Positions 30,518 to 39,880 of a DNA stretch of 64,000 nt are shown here, one piece after another. The stretch is from Leishmania mexicana MHOM/GT/2001/U1103 (taxonomy: Eukaryota > Euglenozoa > Kinetoplastea > Trypanosomatida > Trypanosomatidae), in assembly GCF_000234665.1 (NCBI RefSeq), contig NC_018332.1:62001-126000 (forward strand). Direction: 5' to 3'. The first letter of the stretch is position 1; each line of letters starts with the position of its first letter. The notes beneath the pieces are model-generated. The model saw only the letters and a list, made by a program, of their open reading frames with translations. It did no database searches and was not told the origin of the DNA. The position numbers and the translations under genes were made by a program.

Positions 30518-31840
30518 GAGTGGTAATATAAGCGCCACCAACTGCGCAGCGCACCCTCCCCCCTCCCTTCCTCCCTCCCTCCGTACATACATGCCGACGC
30601 TGTTCTGTTTTCTCTGACTGCGCTTGTCTACAGGAACGCTTCCCCCCTTCTCTGCGTGGCGGGATGGAGATGCCACAACGCAAGAGAGGGTGTGTGGCTC
30701 CTTCAGCAATGGCACTGAAGGTGTTGTGTCAGGGTGTGGGCTAGTGACTGCTGCTCTCGGTTACTTTCACCTAGTTTCTACGTGTAACGGATGCGTGCGC
30801 GCGCCGGCTTTTAAACCACCACCAAAAAAGAGGGAAGAGAGCGCAGCTCCTCTCTTGCCGTTTCTCCACGACCCAACCGTTCACCACCAATACACGCGTC
30901 TTGCGTGTGCGTGTCCGTATGCCTACTGCTCCCTTTGCCCTTCCGTGGCCCATCCCTACTCCGGGCACCGTGCTTGAAGTGGAGGAGAAGGGCGGCGGCG
31001 GCGGCGGCGGCGACACCGTCTTCCGTCCTCTACGCATCTCCCTCTCCTTCTGCACAGTGTGAGACATTGTGCCCGCAGATTTGTGCACGCACCTCCAGCT
31101 CTCCTCTCCGCAGCCTCATGGGCAGATGGGGACGGTGCAGTGCTTCTCCACCAGCCCACATGCTCCTGTACCTATCAAGGCAGCCGCGGCGTCGTTTACT
31201 CTCCCCCTCCCTTTCTCTGGCTTTCTTCTCTCCTCTCGCGCGAACGTTCCCTCGCGTAAGAAGGGCGACTGCGAAAAAGAAAAAAAGGACTTACGGCCTG
31301 CGCTGCTTGTCGTACACGAGCACACGCACCTCTCTGTTTCTTGGCGCGTGGTGGGAGGCTCCCCTCACTACCTGCGCGCGTTTGTCCACAAATACGTGAC
31401 GTTGATGCTGCATACGTTGGTGAGACCGCTGTCCGTCACCCTCAATCATCTGCCCCGTCTACCCGCCCACCCCCCACGATCTCGCTCCCCTCCCACATTC
31501 TTTTTTCGTGTCGTGTATCCCTCGTTTTAATGGTGAGCGGCCGATATCCATCATTGTGGAACCCATTCCCTCTCCCTTTTTCTCGGCTGTTCCGTCGTCG
31601 CTATTCCTGTCGTGTACTCGTCCACGGACTTCGCAGCGCCACAGCCCACGATTACCGCCTTTTATCTATCCCGTTGGCTCTTCTACCCCCTCTCCCTCCT
31701 CCCCAGCGCTTCATTCGTCGTCGCCCATTTTCGTGGTTGGGCCTCTTTGACGCGTGTCGTTATCTGTGTGTACTTGCGCCGCCTTTGTAATCGTGTGTTG
31801 GTCTTGTGCGGAATAGTCGTCGCCGGCCACCGGTCGAAGA
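30518..31840 (+). other. Intergenic, 1.3 kb
   Basis: No supported gene. It holds a GGC run near 30,992-31,012 and long C/T-rich tracts (about 31,195-31,240 and 31,440-31,720) suited to trans-splicing of the membrane-protein gene. Confidence 0.45.
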
Positions 31841-32872
31841 ATGAACTCCGACACACCGTCACCAGCCTGCTCGTCAGTGCCGCTTGAGGGTCACATGACA
31901 GCAGCCGCATCGCAACCAATGTATGCCGCCCGACCGCGCTGGTCGCACGATGATGATGATAGCGTGAGTGTCGTGCAGAGCACACACGACTTCACGCAGC
32001 GCATCTTCAAGACCAAACCTCAAAGTGCGCGGTGGGTGCGCGGGTTGACAGAGGATGGCCAGGAGGGCGACCGCACTGTTGGCTTCCGGAGGCGCCGAGC
32101 AAACATGAACAGGTGGGAGGAGGTGGACGACACTCCTGATGACGTTTTCCAAGGGACCGCGCACACGGAAACGTGGCGTAGCCACTGGTTGTTCTACCCC
32201 AATGTGCTTGCAATCGTCTATCTGTGCTTGATCGTCGTACGTATGATGAAGGGGCTCCATCGTTCTTACCGGCTCGATTATCCCACCACGCCGTGGCAGC
32301 TCGAGCTGTACGGGCGCCGGTACGGCGAGAACGGCGTCTCCTTCCTGATGCGCGTCTGCGTGCCACTGGCTGTCCCCCATGCCGTCGGCGCAGCGTACAC
32401 GCTGACTCTGACCTACACCATTGGTGGAGCAGCGCGCAGATTTATCGCGTTGTGCGGCGTTGGCTTATCGCTGCTGTCCGTCGGCGCGCTATTCACGCAG
32501 AGCTCGTTGCTCTTCGCCTGTTGTGACATCTCTCCGCATAGTCACCGGTGGGAGTGCGACGTGCCATTTGCCTTCCACCACGTCTGCAGCGTAATTCGGG
32601 TGCTGTGCCCGCTGCTGGCGGTGTGGTGTGTGTCTCCGGTGCTGGACCAGCTGTGGGGCTGCGGCTACCGGTGGCGGTGCGTGCTCGCTGTGCCGTGTGT
32701 GATGGCCCTAGCGTGCCTGGTCAGTTCCGTGTACGATGAGGTGCCCTCGCACACGATGCTGGATTTGGCACACGTGTCCGTACTGCTCGCCTGGCCTTTG
32801 TTCGTGAAATCATGTTGGAGGCTGAAGCGCTTTGCTGCGGTGCCAACGGCGGAGAAACTGCACGAGAAGTAA
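31841..32872 (+). CDS. Hypothetical polytopic membrane protein
   Basis: A 343-residue protein. Residues 1 to ~110 are hydrophilic with an Asp run and basic patches. About six hydrophobic helices follow: WLFYPNVLAIVYLCLIVV, FLMRVCVPLAVPHAVGAAYT, ALCGVGLSLLSVGALFTQSS, HHVCSVIRVLCPLLAVWCV, RCVLAVPCVMALACLVSSVY and DLAHVSVLLAWPLFVKSCW. The C-terminus is short and basic. No N-terminal signal peptide and no transporter or channel signature is recognised. Coding is supported by the uninterrupted frame, GC3 bias and the regular helix/loop pattern. It could be any multi-pass protein of the endomembrane system or plasma membrane; no function is assigned. Confidence 0.8.
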   Translation: MNSDTPSPACSSVPLEGHMTAAASQPMYAARPRWSHDDDDSVSVVQSTHDFTQRIFKTKPQSARWVRGLTEDGQEGDRTVGFRRRRANMNRWEEVDDTPDDVFQGTAHTETWRSHWLFYPNVLAIVYLCLIVVRMMKGLHRSYRLDYPTTPWQLELYGRRYGENGVSFLMRVCVPLAVPHAVGAAYTLTLTYTIGGAARRFIALCGVGLSLLSVGALFTQSSLLFACCDISPHSHRWECDVPFAFHHVCSVIRVLCPLLAVWCVSPVLDQLWGCGYRWRCVLAVPCVMALACLVSSVYDEVPSHTMLDLAHVSVLLAWPLFVKSCWRLKRFAAVPTAEKLHEK

Positions 32873-33820
32873 GAACGGCAAACGGTGACGCGTGCACGAG
32901 TGAGAGAGAACAAAACGCCGATGCGAAGGCTCAAACGTAAACATAACGCGGCCGATAGCGGAGAGGGAGGCGTGTGACTGTGTGACTGGGTGTGTGTGTG
33001 GTGTCGATGAAGAGGTCCGCTACTGTCACAGCGAAACGCGTGACTCTCATTCGCGTCGTCAGTTCTCAGGAGTCCTCTCTCTCCTTCACCCCTTCTCCCG
33101 TCCCTCTGCGCATGAGTGTGTTTGCGTGCTCGGCTGATGCCTCTCTCTCTTGCCTTCGTTGTTTGTGCGTTGATTTGGCCACCACCCACCCCTCCTCTCC
33201 GGTCTACTGTCTGCGTCGGTGGCCGTGTGTCTCCACATCCTCACGCACGTCATCCGAGAAAACGGAAAAGGAGGAAAAGCAGGCACGCACAGACGCCACG
33301 GTGCAGCCATCTACGGCGCGCAGAATCGAGCGCGTCTCCATGGAAATTGTGTGCATGCACTCTCCCCCTTTGTTGTCTGCGTCTGTTGAGCGGAGCAGCG
33401 ACAGCGACGACGACGAGACAAAAAGGGAGCAGGAGAAGGACTTCTCTTCTGATCCACTTCCGCTCGCACGTCGCATCGTCGTTAGACGCCTCTGCGATGT
33501 GCCTGAGGGGGCATCAGCGAGGCTGGTGATGATCTACAGTGTCCCAGCCAAACGCGTTTCTAGTGCAGAAACACACATGCCCAGCCCCTCCTCCGCCCTA
33601 TTTTTCTCCCCTTCCTGTCTTTCTGCCCTTCCACCACCACCCCACCCCCTCCTCGCGAACTTCTCGCGCGCGCCAAGAAATCGCCCCGAACAAGGAGGGC
33701 GGCGACTGCAAGTACAGCGCACACGCAACATCCGCCTCTTGGGAGGCGCTGGTAAACGTCTACGCCCCCCTCCTTTCCTCCCTCCCTCCTCGCACACACT
33801 CCGGCGCTTTCCTCTCCGCC
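32873..33820 (+). other. Intergenic, 950 bp
   Basis: No supported gene. C/T-rich sequence at about 33,580-33,660 and 33,765-33,820 precedes the next start. The open frame that extends upstream of 33,821 runs through this leader and is not coding. Confidence 0.45.
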
Positions 33821-34849
33821 ATGTCGTCCTCCATGGTTCCGCTGAGCGCGACGGCGCAGCGCGTCAAGATGCTTGAGTGCGGGCCGTGTGCACTCCGCTC
33901 AGCGATGAGGAGGGCCGACCAAGAGAGCTGGACACCACCGCTGGCAGACGTCGCTGTGGATATTGTGGCCGGCGCCCTCACTCTCACCAGCGCCAATGAG
34001 GTTCTCGTCCCCGCCTCACTCGTGCACTATATGGAGTCCTGCAGGACGGAGGCGAAGCGGACTGCCAGTGGCGCGCTGAAACAGTGGCCATGGCCGGCCT
34101 GGGACGTGGCACTCAAGGAACAGCGCCTGGTGACTCTGGTCACGGCCTGGGACGTGGCACGCCTCGTCAGTAGCGACTGCTACGGCGGCGCCTACAACAC
34201 CTTGTGTGTTCCCGTTCCGGCTGGACCTCTTGTAGCACAGCTCGATTTCGGCATCAGTGTGGACACGTTTTATGCGGAGGTGCTGCCAGGGGTGCTGGAC
34301 GCGGTCGGGGCAAACAGTCGTCTTCGGTGGCGCGCTTGGATGCGGTCGGCGCTCACGTGTGCTTACGAAGGCACACACGTGCCACCGATCCGCGTTGCGG
34401 AGTACACGAGTCAACTGCTTCAGCAGACGGGCGGGTGCGAGAGCGTGATGTGGGAGACCGCCGTAACCGGCCTGACTCCTCGCTGGCTGGAAACGGCGTC
34501 CAAGACGGCTTTAGCGGTGGGCGTGCCATCAGGGTTGCTGGCATTGGCACTGCCGGAGGAGTCCAGCTGCACAGCGCGACTGCTGGCCAAGTCTGTGGAA
34601 GTCGGCGTTACGTCGTGGGCGACGTGTGCGGTCGCTAACAGCCCTCTCTACCCTCACACTTCCCCCGTGGCCTCTCCGCAGACAGTGCAGCTCTTCACGA
34701 CCGGTTGGAACGATGTGTCTGCAGCTGCGGCACAAAAGTGCGACGGCGACGATGCCGTTGACGCCGCGGAGGAGAGCCTGGGGCAGTGCTTCGACTTTGT
34801 GGACGCCGTCACAGAGCGCGTCAGAGCTGTCCTGCACACTGATGCGTGA
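33821..34849 (+). CDS. Hypothetical protein (342 aa)
   Basis: A 342-residue protein with coding-type codon bias, rich in Ala, Val, Thr and Trp and relatively rich in Cys. No family is recognised. Notable segments are AQRVKMLECGPCALRSAMRR near the N-terminus, WPAWDVALKEQRLVTLVTAW in the middle, and YAEVLPGVLDAVGANSRLRW, followed by helices up to VGVPSGLLALALPEES. The C-terminal ~40 residues are acidic then amphipathic (FDFVDAVTERVRAVLH). There is no convincing membrane helix or signal peptide. ATG 33,821 (MSSSMVPLS) directly follows a pyrimidine-rich leader and is chosen over longer in-frame sequence upstream. Function unknown. Confidence 0.75.
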   Translation: MSSSMVPLSATAQRVKMLECGPCALRSAMRRADQESWTPPLADVAVDIVAGALTLTSANEVLVPASLVHYMESCRTEAKRTASGALKQWPWPAWDVALKEQRLVTLVTAWDVARLVSSDCYGGAYNTLCVPVPAGPLVAQLDFGISVDTFYAEVLPGVLDAVGANSRLRWRAWMRSALTCAYEGTHVPPIRVAEYTSQLLQQTGGCESVMWETAVTGLTPRWLETASKTALAVGVPSGLLALALPEESSCTARLLAKSVEVGVTSWATCAVANSPLYPHTSPVASPQTVQLFTTGWNDVSAAAAQKCDGDDAVDAAEESLGQCFDFVDAVTERVRAVLHTDA

Positions 34850-35924
34850 GAGAAAGGCTCCAAGAATCAGGCATGTTGTGCGAAGACAGACCTGGGCAGG
34901 TAATCATAGAAGAGAAGGCAGTGACGTGGAGCGCAGGGGACGAGGCTCGGTAGATGACGGGGCCCGCCCTTTTGCAGCAGCAGCACCTACTTGGCTTACT
35001 CGGCCTTTGTGCCATCGCGTTGTCTCCCTCCCACCCCACCTCTGCCGTTGGTCAGCATAATTCGCCACCTCTGCCGCGGTGTCACGGTGCCGCCTGCGTG
35101 GCACTTCCGTCTTACCGCTGGACGCGCTGCTGAGAATGCGCCGCATCATTTTCCTTCGCATGTGTGCTGCCTTCGCGCTGGCCAATGACACGGCACCCGT
35201 GCATGGGCAGCGGCGAATGGAGATGTGTGAGTACGCTGCGTCACAGACAACCGGAAGAGGGTCTGCCCTTGTCGTTTCAATACACTCATCCGATACTCTC
35301 CGGAGGTGGGCGAAGGAGGGTGGCAGGCAAACGCGGAGAGGTGGGGTGGGGGTGGGGTTCCTGGACCAACGCCGAATGGCTGCCGGGTGACTTCGTGACA
35401 GACACTTCTGGGTTACGATTCGCCTCCCCACCCCGCCCCACGCCCACGTACACACCTCGAGTACCGGCTACTGCATGCTGTACGCCGGGAAGCGATGGTG
35501 ACATGCGTCACGTGCGAGGACCACTCAGTCTTCCCTCGTGTTTTTTTTCTGTTGCTGTCCACGTTGGCACTCGCACCTGCTACTCGCTCCCCTCCGCACT
35601 CCCCCTGTCTGTCTGTCTGTCTCTCTCGCTCTCCTCGTCCGCTGCGTGAACACAGTCATGCTCGCGACGGCAAGCCAATAAAACGCGCCGCGAAAGAAGA
35701 GTGCACACTCGCGTCTTTGGACCCGTGCGCTTGCGGAGGCTTCCGTTTGTGTGTGTGCCCCTCTTGGGAAACAACTGCGTGAACACGACAACCCTCTCTA
35801 TCTTGATCTCTGCCCTTCGCGGGAGCCTGCAGGCGGAGGTGATCCTTTTTTCACCTTTCTTCTACGTGAAAGACCACTCGGTCTTCCGTCTCCCACTCCT
35901 GCAGTTCCCTCCAGTAGTGAAAAG
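34850..35924 (+). other. Intergenic before RRP44
   Basis: No gene. It includes CTGT repeats at about 35,602-35,625 and a C/T-rich tract at about 35,860-35,903. The tract ends in CTGCAG (AG at 35,903-35,904), a good candidate spliced-leader acceptor 21 nt before the RRP44 ATG. Confidence 0.55.
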
Positions 35925-38903
35925 ATGTTCACAAAGAAGCGGGCGGCCATTCACAATGTGCGCAACAACGTCGACAGGTCGAGCGACGCCGGCGGCGGCG
36001 TTCTCACACGCAAAGACATCGGGTGCGGCATCGTGGACTGCCCTCTTTGCGTCAAGACGGCTGTCGCAGGAGTGAGGGATCCGTGCATTCTTCCAACGGC
36101 CGTCATCGTGATACCGGACACGAACGTTGTGTTGCACAACATGAACGCCATGGAGGATGATCGCGTGCAGAACATCATTCTCCTCACCACAGTCATGCGC
36201 GAGGTGCAGAACCGCAACAAGGCCATGTATGCTCGACTGCAACGCCTCCTCGGGGATGACAAGAAGCAGTGCTTTGTCTTCGCGAACGACCGACACGAGC
36301 AGACGCACTGCATGCGCAAGAGGGAGGAGTCGCCCAACGACTTCAACGATCGCGCGATTCGAGTGGCGGCGCAGTGGTACGCGCGGCATGTGTCAGCCGC
36401 CCTCCCGGGCATGGCGGACTCATCGACGTCCAGCGTGATTGTCGTCTCGCACGATCGTGCCTTCAAGCAGGCTATGGACACGTCGGAGGAAGCGCAGCGG
36501 GTGAGCAACCTGCGCTGCGTATCACTCCGTGACTACATCAAGTTGGCCATCGCCAGCGACTCGGACTTGCTGGAGAAGATTCAATACGATGAGCCGGAAG
36601 GGATGAAAGAGTCGCCGTCGACTCGGAAGCTCTTCACGCCGCATCTCGGCATGGCCGCCATGGACGCCGGCGTGCAAGACGGGAGCCTGTACAAAGGCAA
36701 GCTGCGCGTTAGTGAGTCAAGCTGCTTCTTTGGCGAGATTCGGGGCAAGTTCGAGGGCCACAGCTTCCAGCGCATTCTCATACAGGGCCGCGCCAACATG
36801 AACCGCGCGATTCACGACGACGTCGTGGCGGTGCAGTTGCTGCCCGTGTCGAGCTGGCGTGGTCCAAAAGACTCAGCACCCCTTGCAGAGTCTGTGAGCG
36901 AAGAAGATGCCATCACGGCGGGCTTCACGCCTACCGGCAAGGTGGTGGGCCTACTCTCCTCCAACCGCCGGCCGTTCTGCGGCAGTCTCGATGAAGGTGA
37001 GCTCGAGCAGGTCAAGGCGAACACGTCGGATAACGTTTCCATCCTGTTTCAGCCCAAGAACAGCCGCATCCCGCGCATTCGCATCAGCACTCGCCACGTG
37101 CAGGACTTGATGGACAAGCGTCTTAGCGTGGTGATTGATGATTGGCCCTTGTACAGCAGTTTTCCAGTCGGGCACTACGTTGAGGTGCTGGGCAAGATCG
37201 GTGATCGTGACACAGAGGCGACGGTCATTCTCTTGGAGAATGACGTGCCGCATTACGACTTCAGCGAGGCCGTCCACGACTGCCTTCCAAAGGGCCAGTG
37301 GTCTGTGACTAAGGACGAGGAAGCGAGGCGGCTGGACTTGCGCGACTTGTGCATTGTCAGCGTCGACCCGCTGGGGTGCCGCGATATCGACGACGCGCTG
37401 CATTGCCGCGTCGTGAACGGTAATCACCTCGAGGTGGGTGTGCACATTGCCGACGTCACGCACTTTCTGCACGAGGGCACGGCCATGGACGATGAGGCGG
37501 CAAAGCGCAGCACGAGCGTGTACTTGGTGGATCGGCGCATCAACATGTTGCCACAGCTGCTGACGGAGAACCTCTGCTCGCTCGTGGAGGCTGAGGACCG
37601 ATACGCCTTTTCGATTCTCTGGGAGTTCGATGAGAACCTGAACGTGGTGCGCGACTGGTTTGGCAAGACAATTATTCGCTCCCGGGGTGCCCTTTACTAC
37701 GGAGACGCGCAGCGCATGATCGACAACCCGGCCGACACCTCCGACATCGCCGTTTCGCTGCGCGAGCTGATGCGGCTCAGCAAACACTTCAAGGAGCAGC
37801 GCGAAAAGGATGGCGCTCTCTTTCTGGCGTCGCAGGAGTTCAAGTTCAAGGTGGACAACGAGCATGTCAACCCAACCGACATGCAAGTCTACCAAACCTT
37901 CGAGGCGAACTCGATGATTGAAGAGTGGATGTTGTACGCCAACGCGGCGGTCGCGACGAAGGTGTACGAGTCCTACCCCCAGTGGACACTGCTGCGCCGC
38001 CACGAGCGACCTGCTGAGGGCGCATTCGACACACTGAATGACGCTTTATACGGCAAGCTGCACGTACGCCTCGACGACACGACCTCTCTGACGCTGAATA
38101 AGTCCCTCGACAAGTGCGAGGACCCACAGGACCCGTACTTCAACAAGCTCATTCGCATCCTCACAACGCGATGTCTGCGACAGGCGCAGTACTTCTCCAG
38201 CGGTGGCATCCCCAAGGACGAGTTTTACCACTTTGGACTTGCCATGCCCATCTACACCCACTTTACGTCGCCGATCCGCCGCTACGCCGATGTCATTGCC
38301 CATCGCCAGCTGGCGGCCGCCATCGGCATCGAAAGCGTGAGTGAGCAGCACATGAACACGGAGAGGATGGAGGCCGTGGCAGAAAATCTCAACTACCGCC
38401 ACGAACAGGCGCAGCGGGCGGGCCGGGACTCGCAGAATCTCTTCACCGGCTTCTACCTGCGCAACTTTGAGGATGGAAAGATCCCTGACGAGGAAGGCTA
38501 CGTGGTACGCGTGTCGGAGACGCACGTCTTTGTACTTGTGCCCAAATACGGCCAGGAGAGCCGCATCCCGCGGGAGCAGCTGGAGACGGTGCCGCGCTTG
38601 TTGGATAGAGTAAAAGTGGCCATCCAGCTGAAGCGGCAGGGCGACGTCATGCGCACAAAACTTGTGTTCCGCCTGATTGGCATGATGCGCGACGGCGAGG
38701 AGGGCGGGGTGCTGGTGGCAGACGATGAGGCGTACGAGGTTATCGAGGATGGCGAGGAAGCTTCCGAGGATGCACCCAAGGGGGCACAGGGTACGCCGGC
38801 AACATCTGTAGCGGCGGGTGACGACGATACTAAGACAGCGGAGCCGGAGCTTAAACGCTCTAGAGCAGACGACGTCGAGACAGCCCCGTCAACCTCGTTG
38901 TAG
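35925..38903 (+). CDS. RRP44: Exosome catalytic subunit RRP44/DIS3 (PIN + RNase II/R exoribonuclease)
   Basis: A 992-residue 3'-5' exoribonuclease with an endonucleolytic PIN domain. In order: the CR3 three-cysteine motif IGCGIVDCPLCVKTA (C34, C39, C42); a PIN domain (about 58-215) with acidic residues at PDTN (D65), MREV, FNDRAIRVA and SHDRAF, all expected positions occupied; cold-shock-like RNA-binding regions (about 250-470); and the RNB domain with SVDPLGCRDIDDALH (D481, D487, D489, D490), whose metal ligands are complete. FTSPIRRYADVIAHRQLAAA is the downstream RNB signature, followed by an S1-like region (EEGYVVRVSETHVFVLVPKY). The C-terminal ~70 residues are acidic and low-complexity. 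Both nuclease centres appear intact. In other eukaryotes DIS3 degrades and processes nuclear and cytoplasmic RNA. ATG 35,925 lies 21 nt after a strong candidate splice acceptor. A SIDER2 fragment sits about 40 bp past the stop. Confidence 0.95.
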   Translation: MFTKKRAAIHNVRNNVDRSSDAGGGVLTRKDIGCGIVDCPLCVKTAVAGVRDPCILPTAVIVIPDTNVVLHNMNAMEDDRVQNIILLTTVMREVQNRNKAMYARLQRLLGDDKKQCFVFANDRHEQTHCMRKREESPNDFNDRAIRVAAQWYARHVSAALPGMADSSTSSVIVVSHDRAFKQAMDTSEEAQRVSNLRCVSLRDYIKLAIASDSDLLEKIQYDEPEGMKESPSTRKLFTPHLGMAAMDAGVQDGSLYKGKLRVSESSCFFGEIRGKFEGHSFQRILIQGRANMNRAIHDDVVAVQLLPVSSWRGPKDSAPLAESVSEEDAITAGFTPTGKVVGLLSSNRRPFCGSLDEGELEQVKANTSDNVSILFQPKNSRIPRIRISTRHVQDLMDKRLSVVIDDWPLYSSFPVGHYVEVLGKIGDRDTEATVILLENDVPHYDFSEAVHDCLPKGQWSVTKDEEARRLDLRDLCIVSVDPLGCRDIDDALHCRVVNGNHLEVGVHIADVTHFLHEGTAMDDEAAKRSTSVYLVDRRINMLPQLLTENLCSLVEAEDRYAFSILWEFDENLNVVRDWFGKTIIRSRGALYYGDAQRMIDNPADTSDIAVSLRELMRLSKHFKEQREKDGALFLASQEFKFKVDNEHVNPTDMQVYQTFEANSMIEEWMLYANAAVATKVYESYPQWTLLRRHERPAEGAFDTLNDALYGKLHVRLDDTTSLTLNKSLDKCEDPQDPYFNKLIRILTTRCLRQAQYFSSGGIPKDEFYHFGLAMPIYTHFTSPIRRYADVIAHRQLAAAIGIESVSEQHMNTERMEAVAENLNYRHEQAQRAGRDSQNLFTGFYLRNFEDGKIPDEEGYVVRVSETHVFVLVPKYGQESRIPREQLETVPRLLDRVKVAIQLKRQGDVMRTKLVFRLIGMMRDGEEGGVLVADDEAYEVIEDGEEASEDAPKGAQGTPATSVAAGDDDTKTAEPELKRSRADDVETAPSTSL

Positions 38904-38944
38904 CCGGTGACGCCGCGGTAGGTGCATCCAGTGCGAGACACAGC

Positions 38945-39076
38945 GGGGCGGCTGTGAGGCGGCCTGCTCAGCGGCAGGGGGGGGTTGGGGGACTGTGTAG
39001 AGTGCAAGGCAGAGGTGTCGGGTAGAGGGGAGCTTGGCTCATGTTGTGCGGTGGGGAACGGAAACGTTGAACGAAA
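38945..39076 (+). mobile_element. SIDER2-like 3' fragment, copy F
   Basis: About 130 bp matching the 3' end of the full copies: GGCTGTGAGGCGGCCTGCTC through TGTGTAGAGTGCAAGGCAGA to GGAACGGAAACGTTGAACGA, with several substitutions. It is more diverged than the other copies and 5'-truncated. Sequence from about 38,912 may be a further degraded part. It is in sense orientation in the RRP44 3' UTR. Confidence 0.75.
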
Positions 39077-39880
39077 TCTGGGTTGTTATTTGGCGCTAGC
39101 TCTGTGAGAGCGCGTGCCGATCATCCTCTCCGTGTAATCGCGTAACCGTAGAGAGCGTAAAGGCAGTGAAAGGGAAGCATACGGAAAAAAAAGACGTCGG
39201 TAACGCGCCGAGGCAGACGCGTTGGGAGCATCTCCCTCCTCCTCCTCCTCTCTCGGACCCACTCCCTTCTTCTGCTCGTGGTGCACGTGTGGTCTCTCTG
39301 TGTGGGCGAGAAAGGAGAGAGCATGTGGGGCGGAGCGAAGGTGCAGGCAAGTAGGGCAGGCGTGTGGGGTGGGGTGGGGAGGTCTTCGACAGTGTGTCGC
39401 CCCCTCCTTCCCTCCCACACTCTTCCTTCTTCCCCCACTGCTGTCCCCGACATTTTCTCTACTCGGGCCATGCGCAATGCGTCGCACTCTTCACTGTTTC
39501 TACGCCTGGCCACATCTTCTTCGCCTCTTTTTCGTTGGCATGTGCCCTCCTCCCCCGCTGTTCCCCACAGTAGCGTCCTCTCTTCTCTCGTCCGGCTTCT
39601 TTGTGCTTTTCCATCCCTAGCCGTCATCTGCGCACTCACTGGGTAGCCCCGTTGACTGCACGAATTGTTGTGTGCTCGTAGTGTAGCACAGCAGAGTCCG
39701 CGCAGAGCGAACGGTCCCACGTTGTTGTCACAAACGCCTCCAATCCTCAGTGCCATCCTCTCCCGCCCCTTCCCCCCTCCTCCGCCGAGGGCGCTCTCGT
39801 CGAAGTGTCTTTTCGAGGTATCACGTGCCCCTCTCGTTGCGTGCGCCGCTAGTGGTGGCCAGCAGCAGGACTGACTCGTC
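39077..39880 (+). other. Intergenic, 800 bp
   Basis: No supported gene. C/T-rich stretches at about 39,395-39,445 and 39,555-39,600 and near 39,760-39,790 fit the leader region of the following gene. Confidence 0.45.
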
